Below are positions 53,520 to 64,000 of a stretch of DNA of 64,000 nucleotides, in pieces. The notes below the pieces were generated by a model. It did no database searches and was not told the origin of the DNA. It saw only the letters and a program-made list of their open reading frames with translations. How positions within the stretch are numbered: position 1 is the stretch's first letter; each line of letters opens with the position of its first letter. Made by a program: the position numbers and the translations under genes. Source of the DNA: Neodiprion pinetum (Eukaryota > Arthropoda > Insecta > Hymenoptera > Diprionidae); NCBI RefSeq assembly GCF_021155775.2, contig NC_060232.1, positions 36,199,089 to 36,263,088 on the forward strand. Reading direction: 5' to 3'.

Positions 53520-54344
53520 GTGTATGTGAAATTAAACACTCAAGAGCTCAACGCGGCCTCTGCACGAATATGTGTGCGTAAAGGTCGAGAGTTGGAATTC
53601 ACCTTCAAATCGGCTTTCCCGCCGCCGTCGCGTTACTTCACAGTTATCCTCATATTTCAGCGAAATCCTCATCCCCTGTTTTTTTTTCCTTCTCTTTTTC
53701 TCTCTCTCTCTTTCTCTCTCCCGCTTGATCTCATTGTCGCGAAAAATACCGCGGCTAAACCCTTTCTTCCACGGTCTGGGCGAGCTCTCCTTAAGCAGCG
53801 ACCATCATCTCTCCGTATCGCCGAACAATGGCTCCGGGTATTCCTTTCACCGAGTAGGTCGCGAGCTCTGTGCATCGGAGCGAGTAAAAACGGCCTCGTT
53901 ACAGCCGTCTATCCGCATATCTGCTGTGCAACGGTGCTCCGAAAATTGAGGACCGGATCCTTGGAGCGGCGAAGCTGCACTCGCGAATTTCCCTCACATC
54001 GGCAAGTTGTAGAGTTTCAGGGGCGCGGATCGGGACGCGATGTTGGGTTATGCAATATGCAACGGCGAATCAACCCGGCTAACGAGATTAAAACGAACAA
54101 CTTTAGCTTCGGCAACCACTTATCACTTAGAGGCCGCCGAGTTTCCCGGCTTGCTCTATTTTCCTCCGGAGAACTTGAGAGAGCGAGCAGGAAAGACCGA
54201 GGCAAGAAAAGGGAAAAACGGGAGAGAAAAAGAGAGCGAGAGGTTTTTCTCTTCATGAAAAGTACCGAGCTTTCGCGAGGGGGGGTAAAAGGGGTGGTTA
54301 TAATTATGTTTTATCTCATTTCTCCCCAACATTCTCAATTATAG
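53520..54344. other. Complementary pyrimidine and purine tracts
   Basis: A pyrimidine-rich tract (CT repeats at 53686-53722) and a purine-rich tract (GA-rich at 54175-54246) lie about 0.5 kb apart. The 274-codon frame spanning both has no ATG start, no domain and a composition set by these tracts, so I do not call it a gene. Confidence 0.45.
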
Positions 54345-55902
54345 CTCTAACTAAGACTCAGTTGGGTTGTTTTGGCTCGCCGACTTCGTATATATGTACC
54401 TACGCTTATACCGCGACTCGTTCTCTATGTACTCCGCAAAACTTCCGCACGTATATACTTGTTATATATAATGTATATATTAAAACTATCATGAGTTTTC
54501 TCGCGGTAGAGTACAAATTCTAATTATAATCCTGAACGTGAACGACCGGATGGAATATCGTTGCGGTTTGGAATTTGTCAGGCGAACGGTAAACGCGGCT
54601 TCCAATCGTCGTAGGTACATACCTATCAAAATGCATTGCATAATAATTTATCACGCAGTTTTATGTATTACCTCAAAGTTTCTTGTAGCGATAAAGCCAA
54701 ACGTTTCGTTACACCAATCGCAAGGTACGCAGGTACGTTCTCAATCAATCCTTGACACCTCGCAGCGTCCTGCAACATGCTTGAAATTTACATAAGTAGC
54801 CTCTCAGCGTCGATTAACTTAAAATCTATTTATCTTTTCAATTATAAACACTACTGGTTTCTCACGTATTTAAGGATCACGCGTAATCGAAAGGTGGATC
54901 TGCACTTCAAACTCCAACGTCAGTTTATTATTTTCGACAAGATCCATTATGGGTCAATGGTCATGTTTTTCGATTATAATTGTCTAGATGGAGTATCGTC
55001 GACCTTTCACCTATCTTCTCCCTCGCTGATGATTCGTGTACACGCTTACACGATTAACTTTAATAAAAACTGTAAGGAGATGAATCTGTTCAACAAAGTC
55101 AATTATAAGCTACATCCGCATTACATTTTCTGTATCGCTGATGGACTTTCGATTTTATTTCACTGCCTGTAACGAGCTGTACAGACACTGTTAAGTTCGT
55201 GATAAGAGCGAGTTGATTATTCACCGGGAGTTTTAAGCAAAGAGCAAAGAAAACAGTCACGAGATATAATGTGAAAGTGATATCGTCCGATATCGCGGCT
55301 CGAGTAAGGAGTGTAAATCTGTCGTGTAGAGACCTAGGAGACTCTGAGCTGCTTATGGTTCATTTAATTTGACTAATGGCCAAGACTCGGGACGCGGGAT
55401 TCCCCGGCGGCTCGCTTTCCACCTCGTTATAACACGTCTGTCGGTATAATACGCATACACGCACGCCTAGACAGAGTTCACAATTAATAACGCTAATTGG
55501 CCGCTTAACAGGCTCTCACCTATACGGTCACCCCGACCTTGCTCTTACGTACTTTGGACACCGAAAATGACTTTGCTCAAATTAATAAAGTTCTTCTTCA
55601 GTTTTTTTCTTCCTCGTTTCAAGAGCCGAGTCGAAATCAGACAAAATTTACTACTTTTTAATCTCCCGATTTCGCTGAGGGATGGCAATTCGTGTGTGAA
55701 TTCGCTAAGTATTCATCGTTAAATCTTCCGGAGTATAAACGGTAATTGGTACGATATTGAGTAGGTGTCAGAAAATCGTGAGCGCGGTTTGACAAGGAAG
55801 GTATCCCAGGACGACCTCTCCGACTTGATTTCTTTTGTAATATGCTACAACAGGCTAAAAACTCAGCAGCGCGTATTTTTTTTTTATCTACCATTGAACA
55901 CC
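54345..55902. other. Region without recognised genes
   Basis: Nothing recognisable on either strand. The 131-codon frame at 54777-55172 has no domain or splice context. Confidence 0.4.
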
Positions 55903-56122
55903 TTAAGAGGGTGAAACCACCATTCGAAGTAAGACAAATCGAGGGGTGATTTGGCAGTGTGTTCGTTTCAATTCAGAAAATTACATTATTCATTTCTCGT
56001 TATGAAAAAACTTTTCAAGTTCGATTTGTTAAAAAGTATTAACTTCTTGTGGGTGAAACTGTCCAATCACCCCTTGACATGCCTTACTTTGGAGGGTGGT
56101 TTCAACCCGTCAAAGTATTTAA
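55903..56122. mobile_element. MITE-like inverted-repeat element 3 (TTAA-flanked)
   Basis: The arms at about 55907-55960 and 56058-56109 are imperfect reverse complements over roughly 50 bp. Both share GGGTGAAACCACC-like, AAGTAAG and GGGGTGATT blocks, and TTAA stands at each outer end (55903-55906 and 56119-56122). The 220-bp unit has no coding capacity. TTAA target sites suggest a piggyBac-like mobilising enzyme, but the termini do not plainly start with CCC, so this is tentative. Confidence 0.6.
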
Positions 56123-57940
56123 TGGCAGCTAAAAAAAGTAAAATAAAAATACTTATCGCTGAGTCTTAAGTCTACGATAACATATTACAAAAGAAGTGAA
56201 ATTGGAGAGATCTATCTTCGAGAGATCTTCACTGTGAGAAGTGAATATTCGCGTTGCCTCGTCACGCACGGAAGTTGCCTCAGCCCGGTGCCTGGAGGAA
56301 TTCATAAAAAATTCGCAATTCAGGTTGAGAATCGAGGATATCCATAGCCGGTGGGTGGGATCATCAATCGCAGGATCCTTTACCGAGCATCGGGGTGAAA
56401 TTGAATTGTTTCGCGTGCCGCTTCGCGTTTCCAGCGATAGGCAACAAGCCGTTCAGACATTTGTCAAGGGGTGGATTGTGCGCAGCTAGGATATCGTCGT
56501 TCTCGAATGTGCAATGCGGGAAAACGGCGGTCCGTTATAACAAGACGAGTCTGCGGACGACGACGAGGACGAGGTTCAGCACTCCTCCAGGATCTACGGG
56601 CTGCGGGCCGAGGGAGCTTACGAGGCTCGTGATAGCGGTTACAAACGACCCGCCCGGATCGGTTGTCCCGTTCCCGGTGCCAAGCCGCAGCGGACAGACA
56701 TCCAGGCGTTGCGGGAGGACCGGGAAAACCGGGAGGACGAAGCGCTCGATATTATACATAAATCCAAACGCTAAAAAACACTCTGTCTTACATACCGCGG
56801 CTGTTTAAGATATGCAAATTATCTGTCGCAGTCTAGCGCCATGCGGAAAAGTTATCCGCGATACCCGGGGCGGAAAAGGAGTGTAAAAAAGAATGGGGTG
56901 AAATAAGTGGCCTTGGAGGCAATAGAGTCGAGATCATGCGGTATCTGCTTGTCAGAGTTAAGATAATTGCGGCTGATTCGAATGTTTTCCTTCGAGATAG
57001 CGCTGATGAACGATTCGACAATCCATGACAGTCAATTACCGTGAACGTGGAACGGTCATTGATCAGGGGAAAAACTTCGATGATACTTTTTAACGAAGAC
57101 GAGGCTGCGCTGGGACTAAAAATGCACCGATGTGTTCGTTCGTTTCGGTGACTAAGCTCTTGAGCCGAGCAATTGTAACACAATCGAAGCATTAATTGCG
57201 TATAATTCGTTGACCGTGCAGCCCGCTTGGGCTTTACATCATGTTCACAAAAGCAATATCGGGCTTTCGAGTTGTCACTCAGCGAATTTCGGATGCAATC
57301 CCTGCGCCACTGCGGTGCTTTTGATTTTACCTTTCAATCGGATTTAGGTAGGTACGAATAATTGATTGCGATTGAATTACAGCCAACTAACATCCGTTGT
57401 TGCAGTTAATTGTTATTTTGCTTGATTCTGATTTCGAAACAGCCCTAGCAGCCTTGCTTGTTACGAATCGAGGTAGATAATGAGAATTTTGAGTCACAGT
57501 ATTTGAGATTATTTTAGGATATACAGTTCCGCGATACATATATCGGATTATGCGAGAAAAATGCCGCTTGAAATTACTAATGACACTCGTGAAATGTGCC
57601 ACTAGTATAAGTGGACTGACTACGTTACTTGACAATGACAGACTTACCTGAATTACGGCAGATGAAGCCGCGGTCTAAGGTAACGTGGTAAAAAAATTTC
57701 CGGGTAATTATTCGTTACTCAATACAACGTCAAAACACGGTTAAAAGACGGTAATTGCGAGTTGGAAGGCATTAGGTGCCAAAAGGTTCACAAGCCGGTT
57801 GCGTAATTCTTTTCATTCGGTGACGAGATGTTGATTTTCGAACACTCGTGCACAGACAACAATTCTGACAGGTCGATTCGTCCGCAACCCGGCTGACGTT
57901 TCTAATTAACAAAAACATTACGTCGAAGCGTAAGAAGTGT
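56123..57940. other. Region without recognised genes
   Basis: A GC-rich block at about 56.39-56.76 kb holds overlapping open frames on both strands (137 codons on +, 74 on -), none with a recognisable domain. The rest is AT-rich noncoding sequence. Confidence 0.35.
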
Positions 57941-57962
57941 AAAAAAAAAAAAAAAAAAAAAA
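57941..57962. repeat. Poly(A) tract, 22 nt
   Basis: An uninterrupted A run. No retroelement body or target-site duplication is recognisable beside it. Confidence 0.85.
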
Positions 57963-60900
57963 CTTTATTCGCGCACGTCTTTGACGATTTTTAACCGGAG
58001 AAAAAAGCCGGATTTGATTCGAAGAACGAACCGATGACTCGTCTTTCACCCAACCGAGTGCTTCACGTTTCAAAAGCCAATTCACGCGACGTGCGATTCT
58101 GAAACACCTCGCAAACGGCCCGCGTCATATTTATTGTATATCCGGTCGTTTCCACGCGTTGGATAGTTATTTGATAATTGGACAAAACGTCCGTGTAACC
58201 AGTGCCACGTGTCCCGTATGCCTGGGCATAATTCCTCTTCAAAGGTCGAGGAGTTTGACCATTTCGCGAGGCAGCGATCGGGCAGGAAGTTTGGTTACGT
58301 AGCAGTGATCGTCTAACGCCTCGACGGTCCTCACGTATCTACCCACTTCGGTCACACGCTGCAAGTTACGTGATGTTTATTGGGTCAAGACCCTCGATGA
58401 ACGAGTTTCGTAAATGAATATGAACGAGCCGCTACTCATCTTGCCGAGCCCAACGAGCGCGCCCTTTTGAATTAAGAAGTTGCTCCTCTTGCTCCTCCTA
58501 TACGATATAGATGCGCATCTTGAAGAGGGTGGAGGAAATGAAAAGAGGTTGTATTCTCGGACGAATTTCTACGCTGTGCAGCTCAACGTTATCAGCGTGA
58601 TGACCGGTGCATCGTTAATCGGAAAAAGAGGTGGACTTGACTGATTGCTTCAAACTCGCGCCATATTGGGCTTGAATACTGGAATTTTATGTCCAGTCTT
58701 TCGTAGTTTTCGCTGGCAAATAATCTTTGACTCCCGGCAAAAATTACAATTGAAAGAATTTTTCTTACAGAGTCTACTCGATTCGCTTGAAAAATGTTAC
58801 TAAACACAGTTCGATTTGTGAAAAAAGAAATGTGTTGAAAAAATAAGAAAACAAAGTCCAGTTGAAAATTATACTACACTTTTTTGCGTTCGGTAAAAAT
58901 TTTCAAGCGAATCGAGCAGACCCTAAGAAAAATTATTTTAATCGTAATTTCCGGAGGGTCGAGAATTATTTGCCACAAGATAGTAAGGAATAAGTATTCT
59001 GGTCGTTGTACGTAAAGTTCGCTGACAATCGGCGGAAACTCGTCTCGTTTCGTCCCGTGAAATACCTCGTGTAGAGGATTGGACAAAATTGTGAGAAATT
59101 GAAATCTGTTTGATCGTGCGGCGAAGAAGATCGATTATACGCGGTTAGATGCGAGGGGAAGTAAAGAGAGTTGAAACGATTTGTCTCACTGCGAGTATTA
59201 ATTACACTTTCCAATGCATATTAAGCGGGGGATATTCAAATCTGCGATTTACAGGCAGCCGGTGGATGCCGTTGCAGTCATACGCCGGGTGATTCGGTTA
59301 GTTACCCCCGATGCCGAGTTTATGCATTATTCATGTATACGATAGAGACAAATAGCTCGGTAAATTACCGGTTGCGAGCGAGCTAGCCGACACTGGCTGA
59401 CTGGCTGACTGGTTGAAACACGTTCGGGGAAAGAAGGAACGAAAGAGACGCCGATACGTCGAGGGAAATAAGGTGAGATAAAGACGGAGGTTACCTCCGA
59501 CGGTCTTTCAATCAAACGACGCAAAGCTACGCAAGGCTTCACTCGTTGATTGAGCTTATTGCCCCCCCACCTCCTTTTCGATGCCTTTTCTTCGCCCTCG
59601 ATTTTTCCCTCTCGTCGTTCTTTTGCTCTTTGCGTTTTTCTTTATACCCTTTCGCTGCGGTTTTCACCCCCTAACGAGGGAAGCATCCTACTATCTGTGT
59701 TCTCCCGTCTATCGGTGACCCGGATACTCGACGACGCGTCCGTTAATTGACATCGCTGGAGTTTTACGTTTGTGCGTGTATTATATTGTGTCGTCGTGTC
59801 GTTATATTGATCTTGGTAAAGGTTTTTCACTCGACATTTTCCCACGGAAATAATGTTGGAGAAAAATTCAGGGTGAAAGTGTAAACGACAGAGATACCTG
59901 GAAGAATTTTAATTTGGTTCCGAAACGTTCAGATGAAAACTTCTACGATAGCTTGCAATTTCGAAATGGCTTGTCTCTAAAAATATTGAGTTTCGCTGGA
60001 AAAGATATTCATTTTCCCTCAAGTTTTAATCCAGCTTTTGGTAGTTTTCTTCAATCACTCTGAAAACCTCCCGATTTTCAAAAACTTTTACAGTTCTTAT
60101 GGAAATTTCAAAGAGAACGTATGAAAATACGTTCTACGAGTACAACGAAATCGAACTTTACCGTACGTGGTCAATTTCTATACGGTTTTCCCCATTACAA
60201 ACTGGTTCTGTAATAATCTGTTTTTTCGAGACACTATAAAATAAAAAAGAATAAAAAAAAACAAGTATCCGTATCTTTTTCTAACTAAAGAGCTGAAGTA
60301 AAAAAAAGAAGAACGTACAAAATAAACAAAAAATGATAGAAACCCGCAAAACACCGGTGGATAATCATACGGTGATTGAGGAATTTGATTATAGGTTTCA
60401 GTTGGTCGATTGGCACGCTGTCAAGACCGCGGCAGTCTTTTAAACAGCCCGGAACGATTTACACAACAATAGAAAACAAACAAGGATGATTGCGTCAGAA
60501 AATTTGGGTTTCTAAAATCATACGATCTTCCCACTCGTTACAAAGATTCGAGAAGAGTGTTAAACGAGACGACAAGGAGGACCTGCGCCCGACTCGTTTC
60601 TCTCATCGCGGTAAAAATCTTGTTTCTTCGGGACCCAGAGGCCATTCGGATGTATCGGTGCAGCGCATGCTATAAGTAAAGGGAGGCAATCGAGTGTTGC
60701 GCAATTTGCGGTCCGGCAAGTGGGTCTCTCGAGGCGTAGGTAGGTCAGACGATGGGTAATTGCGTAATTTGCGGAGGTATATTCCGAGTCGTGAAACCAT
60801 TCAGAGAAAGGATTTTCGCGCCCAGAAGAAGGAGCGTCGGCTATCGGAAGACGGCGAGGCATCGAGTGGCAGAAAACGCAAACGCTGCGCCTCCGCGTTT

Positions 60901-61360
60901 CTCGTATTTAATTATAAAAATTGACGTTCATCGTATCGTTTTCTTCAAATCGACTCGACTCAATAAAATACAAGACTGACAGCCTGCGCGAGGTTTTTCT
61001 CCGCACCGATGATCGTATAATCGACCCTAAACGATCAGCTGATCACTTTTTCCGGCGCCATCTTGGATGATAATTCCCGCAGATGGATTATTTTTTGATC
61101 CTTCTTTACTCGAGTCGAAAATCGGTGGTGAATATTCGAACGCTACAACGCGTTCGAATCGATTATGCAGATCATTTTCGTTCAATAACGATTACGATCA
61201 CCTCATTGTAGAAATTGCGCAAGAACGAAGACGTGCGACCGTTCGTCTATAACCAGGAATCGAACTAAGCGGCGAGCTATTAAGAACTAGTACAAGGAAC
61301 GGCTGAATGCAGAGACCACTTTCTCCGTGGCCGAGAGCGACCTTCCGTTCAAGTCCTACT
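57963..61360. other. Region without recognised genes
   Basis: No supportable exon or RNA gene. A GATCAGCTGATC palindrome (61033-61044, CAGCTG E-box core) is followed by GCCATCTTGG, a YY1/Pho-like word. These are the only compact motif pair I noticed. Confidence 0.35.
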
Positions 61361-61392
61361 CCTCCTCCTCCTCCTCCTCCTCCTCCTCCTCC
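61361..61392. repeat. (CCT)n microsatellite
   Basis: About ten CCT units. It gives a false poly-Gly or poly-Glu run in open frames on the - strand. Confidence 0.9.
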
Positions 61393-64000
61393 ACCTTGTT
61401 CAGGCATAGGAGAGTAATAGACATAAGGTGCCTAGATGCGGATCGCGAATGAATGCGGTAATTGTCCGAGCACGACGAAGTCCTGTTCCTCTTTGTTCCA
61501 TCTGGTACAAACGCCACTTGCGCGTACCGCTCGATTTGTCCTTCGACCCAAGGGAACATCGAGGTATGCCTGCCTGGCAGCCTTCCTTCGCACTTGAGAC
61601 ACATTTGTACCAGCCGTAGGAGAGTGTGTGAAACGCGTCTTTCAGCTGGGGTGCCCTTCGATAGAAATATGTTGTATTATTATTATTTTTTATTATTTTT
61701 TCTTTTTTCATGCCGACCCGCGAAACAAACGTCATACCAAAAAATAAGTTTTATCTCAACGGATGTTCTACTCGTGTACGGTTATGTACGTACGATAAAG
61801 ATCGCTGTGACTGGGTTTTTTTGTTTTTGTTTCTTTTTTTTTTTCATTATTTATTTTTCGAACCTTACCGTAGCGGTGAAAAGCCTCCGCTTTTCGAGCT
61901 GACAATAAAAATGAAATCAGCTTTCACGCTCTTTCAGCTGGAATTTCAAGCTGCTTGATCGACCTACCGATAAGCCACCGGAAACGACATACTTGGCTGT
62001 TCTTAGAGAATTGTTAAAGGCCGTCGGTTACACAGCTTGACTATAAATTTCTTTTTTTTTTTTTTTCACTACAGAGAACTTAATCTCAATCGAGTTATAA
62101 TCATACACGGTCTTCCGCCGTATGTTAAACGTGTGACCCTGTTTTTTTTTTTTAGTAGCTTTCTTTCTTTTTTTCTTTAATTCGATTTCGTAATTGAAAT
62201 CGAAAATTTGACGGATGATGTCCGGTGATCTTATTTCTCGTGTAACGACCATTGTTAATGGACGATCGATTGCCTGAAATAAAAAGTCTCGTTGCGATTA
62301 AAGTGTTTCATGGCCTTGCGCTCTTCTTTGCTGCATATTTGGCGTGAGACTCTACCTACAGTCTCTTGATTATGATTGATTCTAAAGCAGTCCGGGTATC
62401 GTCGATATATATATTTTTTTTTTTTTTGCATCATAGTGCCGAAAGTCGTCGTGACCCACAAACAAATTGAAAGACTACAAAATTCGGGTCATTAAAGAGC
62501 TGTACCAGTTTTGAATAGCTCTGTGAAACATTCGAAACGACAATTCTTCGACTCTTCGAGTACCGGAAACTCAATCGAACCTGCTGAGAAGTATTGACTC
62601 GTCCGTATCTTCGTTAGGCTCTGAATTAGATCCAAGAGGGAGGATAAAAAATTGCTCAATGGTTACGAGTAATCAATCAAATTTCAGCCATCAGACAGAC
62701 GCGGTCAAACTTTCACTGTTATACCTGAAAGATATTGTTGAACCGGTATATGAGATGAGTAGCAACAATCTGCCGACTGGCATAAAAAAAAAAGAAAGAA
62801 AAATAACGGACGGTCAAAATAAACGATGACAGAGAAGATCGCCGAGAAAGGATGGGGAGTAAAACAAAAAAAAAAAATAAAAAAATAAAAATAAACTAGA
62901 AATTTACAGCGAATTTACTCTGGAATAATTCCGCGGCCCAATTTTAGTGCGATTGAAGATGCGCGAAGAACGAATAATCGATGCTGTAACAACCGCGAAC
63001 AAAGATAGAACTGCGACGATTACTACATGTAATGATTCAGGCCTTGTGACGAGCTGGTGACCTTTAAGGTGTAAGGTACTCCAATATCTAAGGATCGGGC
63101 GAGCGAGAGTCTATAGCGAGTGGGTAGATCGCGATTAAATTTCACATAGCGTAGGGCAAACCACATACGAAATTCGTGCGAGTCTAACGTAATATAGCCG
63201 GGGGGGAAGTTATTTTCAATTTAATCTATATTGTTTTTAATTCACGCTCGCTAAAACTCATTAGCTCTATTATATTCCGTAATTAAATTAATAAACATTC
63301 GAGCCAGCTAGCAACGCCCACGTTCAATTAAAGTCGTTCAAACACGGAGCCGCCCGTTTTCTGCATGCACCTTGCAAAGCGCTGCCTGCAGGCGATATGA
63401 ATATTCGATTGCCGTATAGTAAATACGTTTTCGTTTCGCTCTACACACAGACACTCACGTTTCGCCGAAGGCTTTTAGTTTGATTAACTCTCCCCGTATG
63501 GCTCCGACCGATGCGATGATACGTCTAAGTCTCACCCGAATTCCGACCTCGGTATGCTCGATGATTGATCACAGATTATTTTCGCAACGATTTCGCATGA
63601 CGAATTTTGCCTCGGGAATCCTCAATCTTTACACGTTTAGAAGAGGGAAATACGTACAAGGTATCCCAACGACGTGTCGATTCAAGTTTTTTGGTATTTC
63701 GGTGATGGAAAAAGGGAGAAAACGGAGGGAAATATCGACGGTTTCGCGAAATGACGAATTTTAATGAGATCCCGGGGCTGCTTTCAAGCTCGTGAAACGA
63801 GTTTGCCCGCCGCTCCGCGAAGTTGGATGGAGGAAGTTTTGCGTGTAACAGATTGAACGAAGAGCGAGGTAATGAGGTGTGTCGTCTCCGGAATGGCTGT
63901 ACGTGTACGCCTGTCGTCGCGACGCCGCGACGCGACGCGTCTCGACGCACCTCTGAAACAGCCGGCCTAGGCTTAGACGGGCGCGTTTAGGATTCCGGAG
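61393..64000. other. Region without recognised genes to window end
   Basis: AT- and T/A-run-rich sequence with many homopolymers (for example 62049-62066 and 62413-62428). It becomes CpG-rich in the last 100 bp, where CGCGACG words cluster. Open frames at the end (63480-63764 on +, 63576-63950 on -) overlap each other and show no domain. A gene start beyond the right edge is possible. Confidence 0.35.

Noticed and set aside
53520..54344. 274-codon open frame on the + strand
   Set aside because: It starts at a GTG, has no domain, and its length comes from CT- and GA-rich tracts.
60752..60979. ATG-started frame MGNCVICGG with apparent myristoylation site
   Set aside because: No domain, overlapped by opposite-strand frames, and no supporting context.
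1..64000. tRNA, rRNA and CRISPR-like arrays
   Set aside because: A reading for B-box words and regularly spaced direct repeats found nothing convincing; a dedicated scan could still reveal a weak case.

Overview
The window is insect nuclear DNA, most likely hymenopteran and possibly a sawfly. This rests on GT-AG introns of about 60 bp to 1 kb, trypsin-like S1 proteases with insect-type layout, and an RR-1 cuticle protein. No species marker was seen, so the species is a guess.

Layout. (1) 0.8-10.8 kb and 14.0-22.9 kb, + strand: two complete tandem genes for full-length ABCA-family lipid transporters (ABCA3-like). Each has 24 coding exons and both products come out at 1670 residues. Intron positions and phases are the same in every exon pair, so they are a duplicated pair. 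Only the first copy carries a decayed retroelement piece in intron 9. (2) 23.6-25.6 kb and 26.3-27.7 kb, + strand: two four-exon secreted trypsin-like serine proteases, again with the same intron phases (0, 2, 1). (3) 28.4-29.6 kb, - strand: a glycine-rich cuticular protein with an RR-1 chitin-binding domain. Its initiator Met lies in a separate upstream mini-exon that is not firmly located. (4) 29.7-64 kb: about 34 kb with no gene I can recognise. By eye it is richer in G+C and CpG than the first 28 kb. It holds three inverted-repeat (MITE-like) elements, microsatellites, a few core-promoter-like sites and many accidental open frames. It may be intergenic regulatory DNA or the long introns or 5' region of a gene whose coding exons lie outside the window.

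The genes do not form an obvious pathway. The ABCA proteins should move lipids across membranes, the proteases are secreted (digestive or haemolymph), and the cuticle protein is exoskeletal. The clustering reflects local tandem duplication. I found no RNA genes, CRISPR arrays or prokaryotic/viral gene cassettes. All exon boundaries come from reading splice sites, keeping phase, and comparing paralogues within the window.
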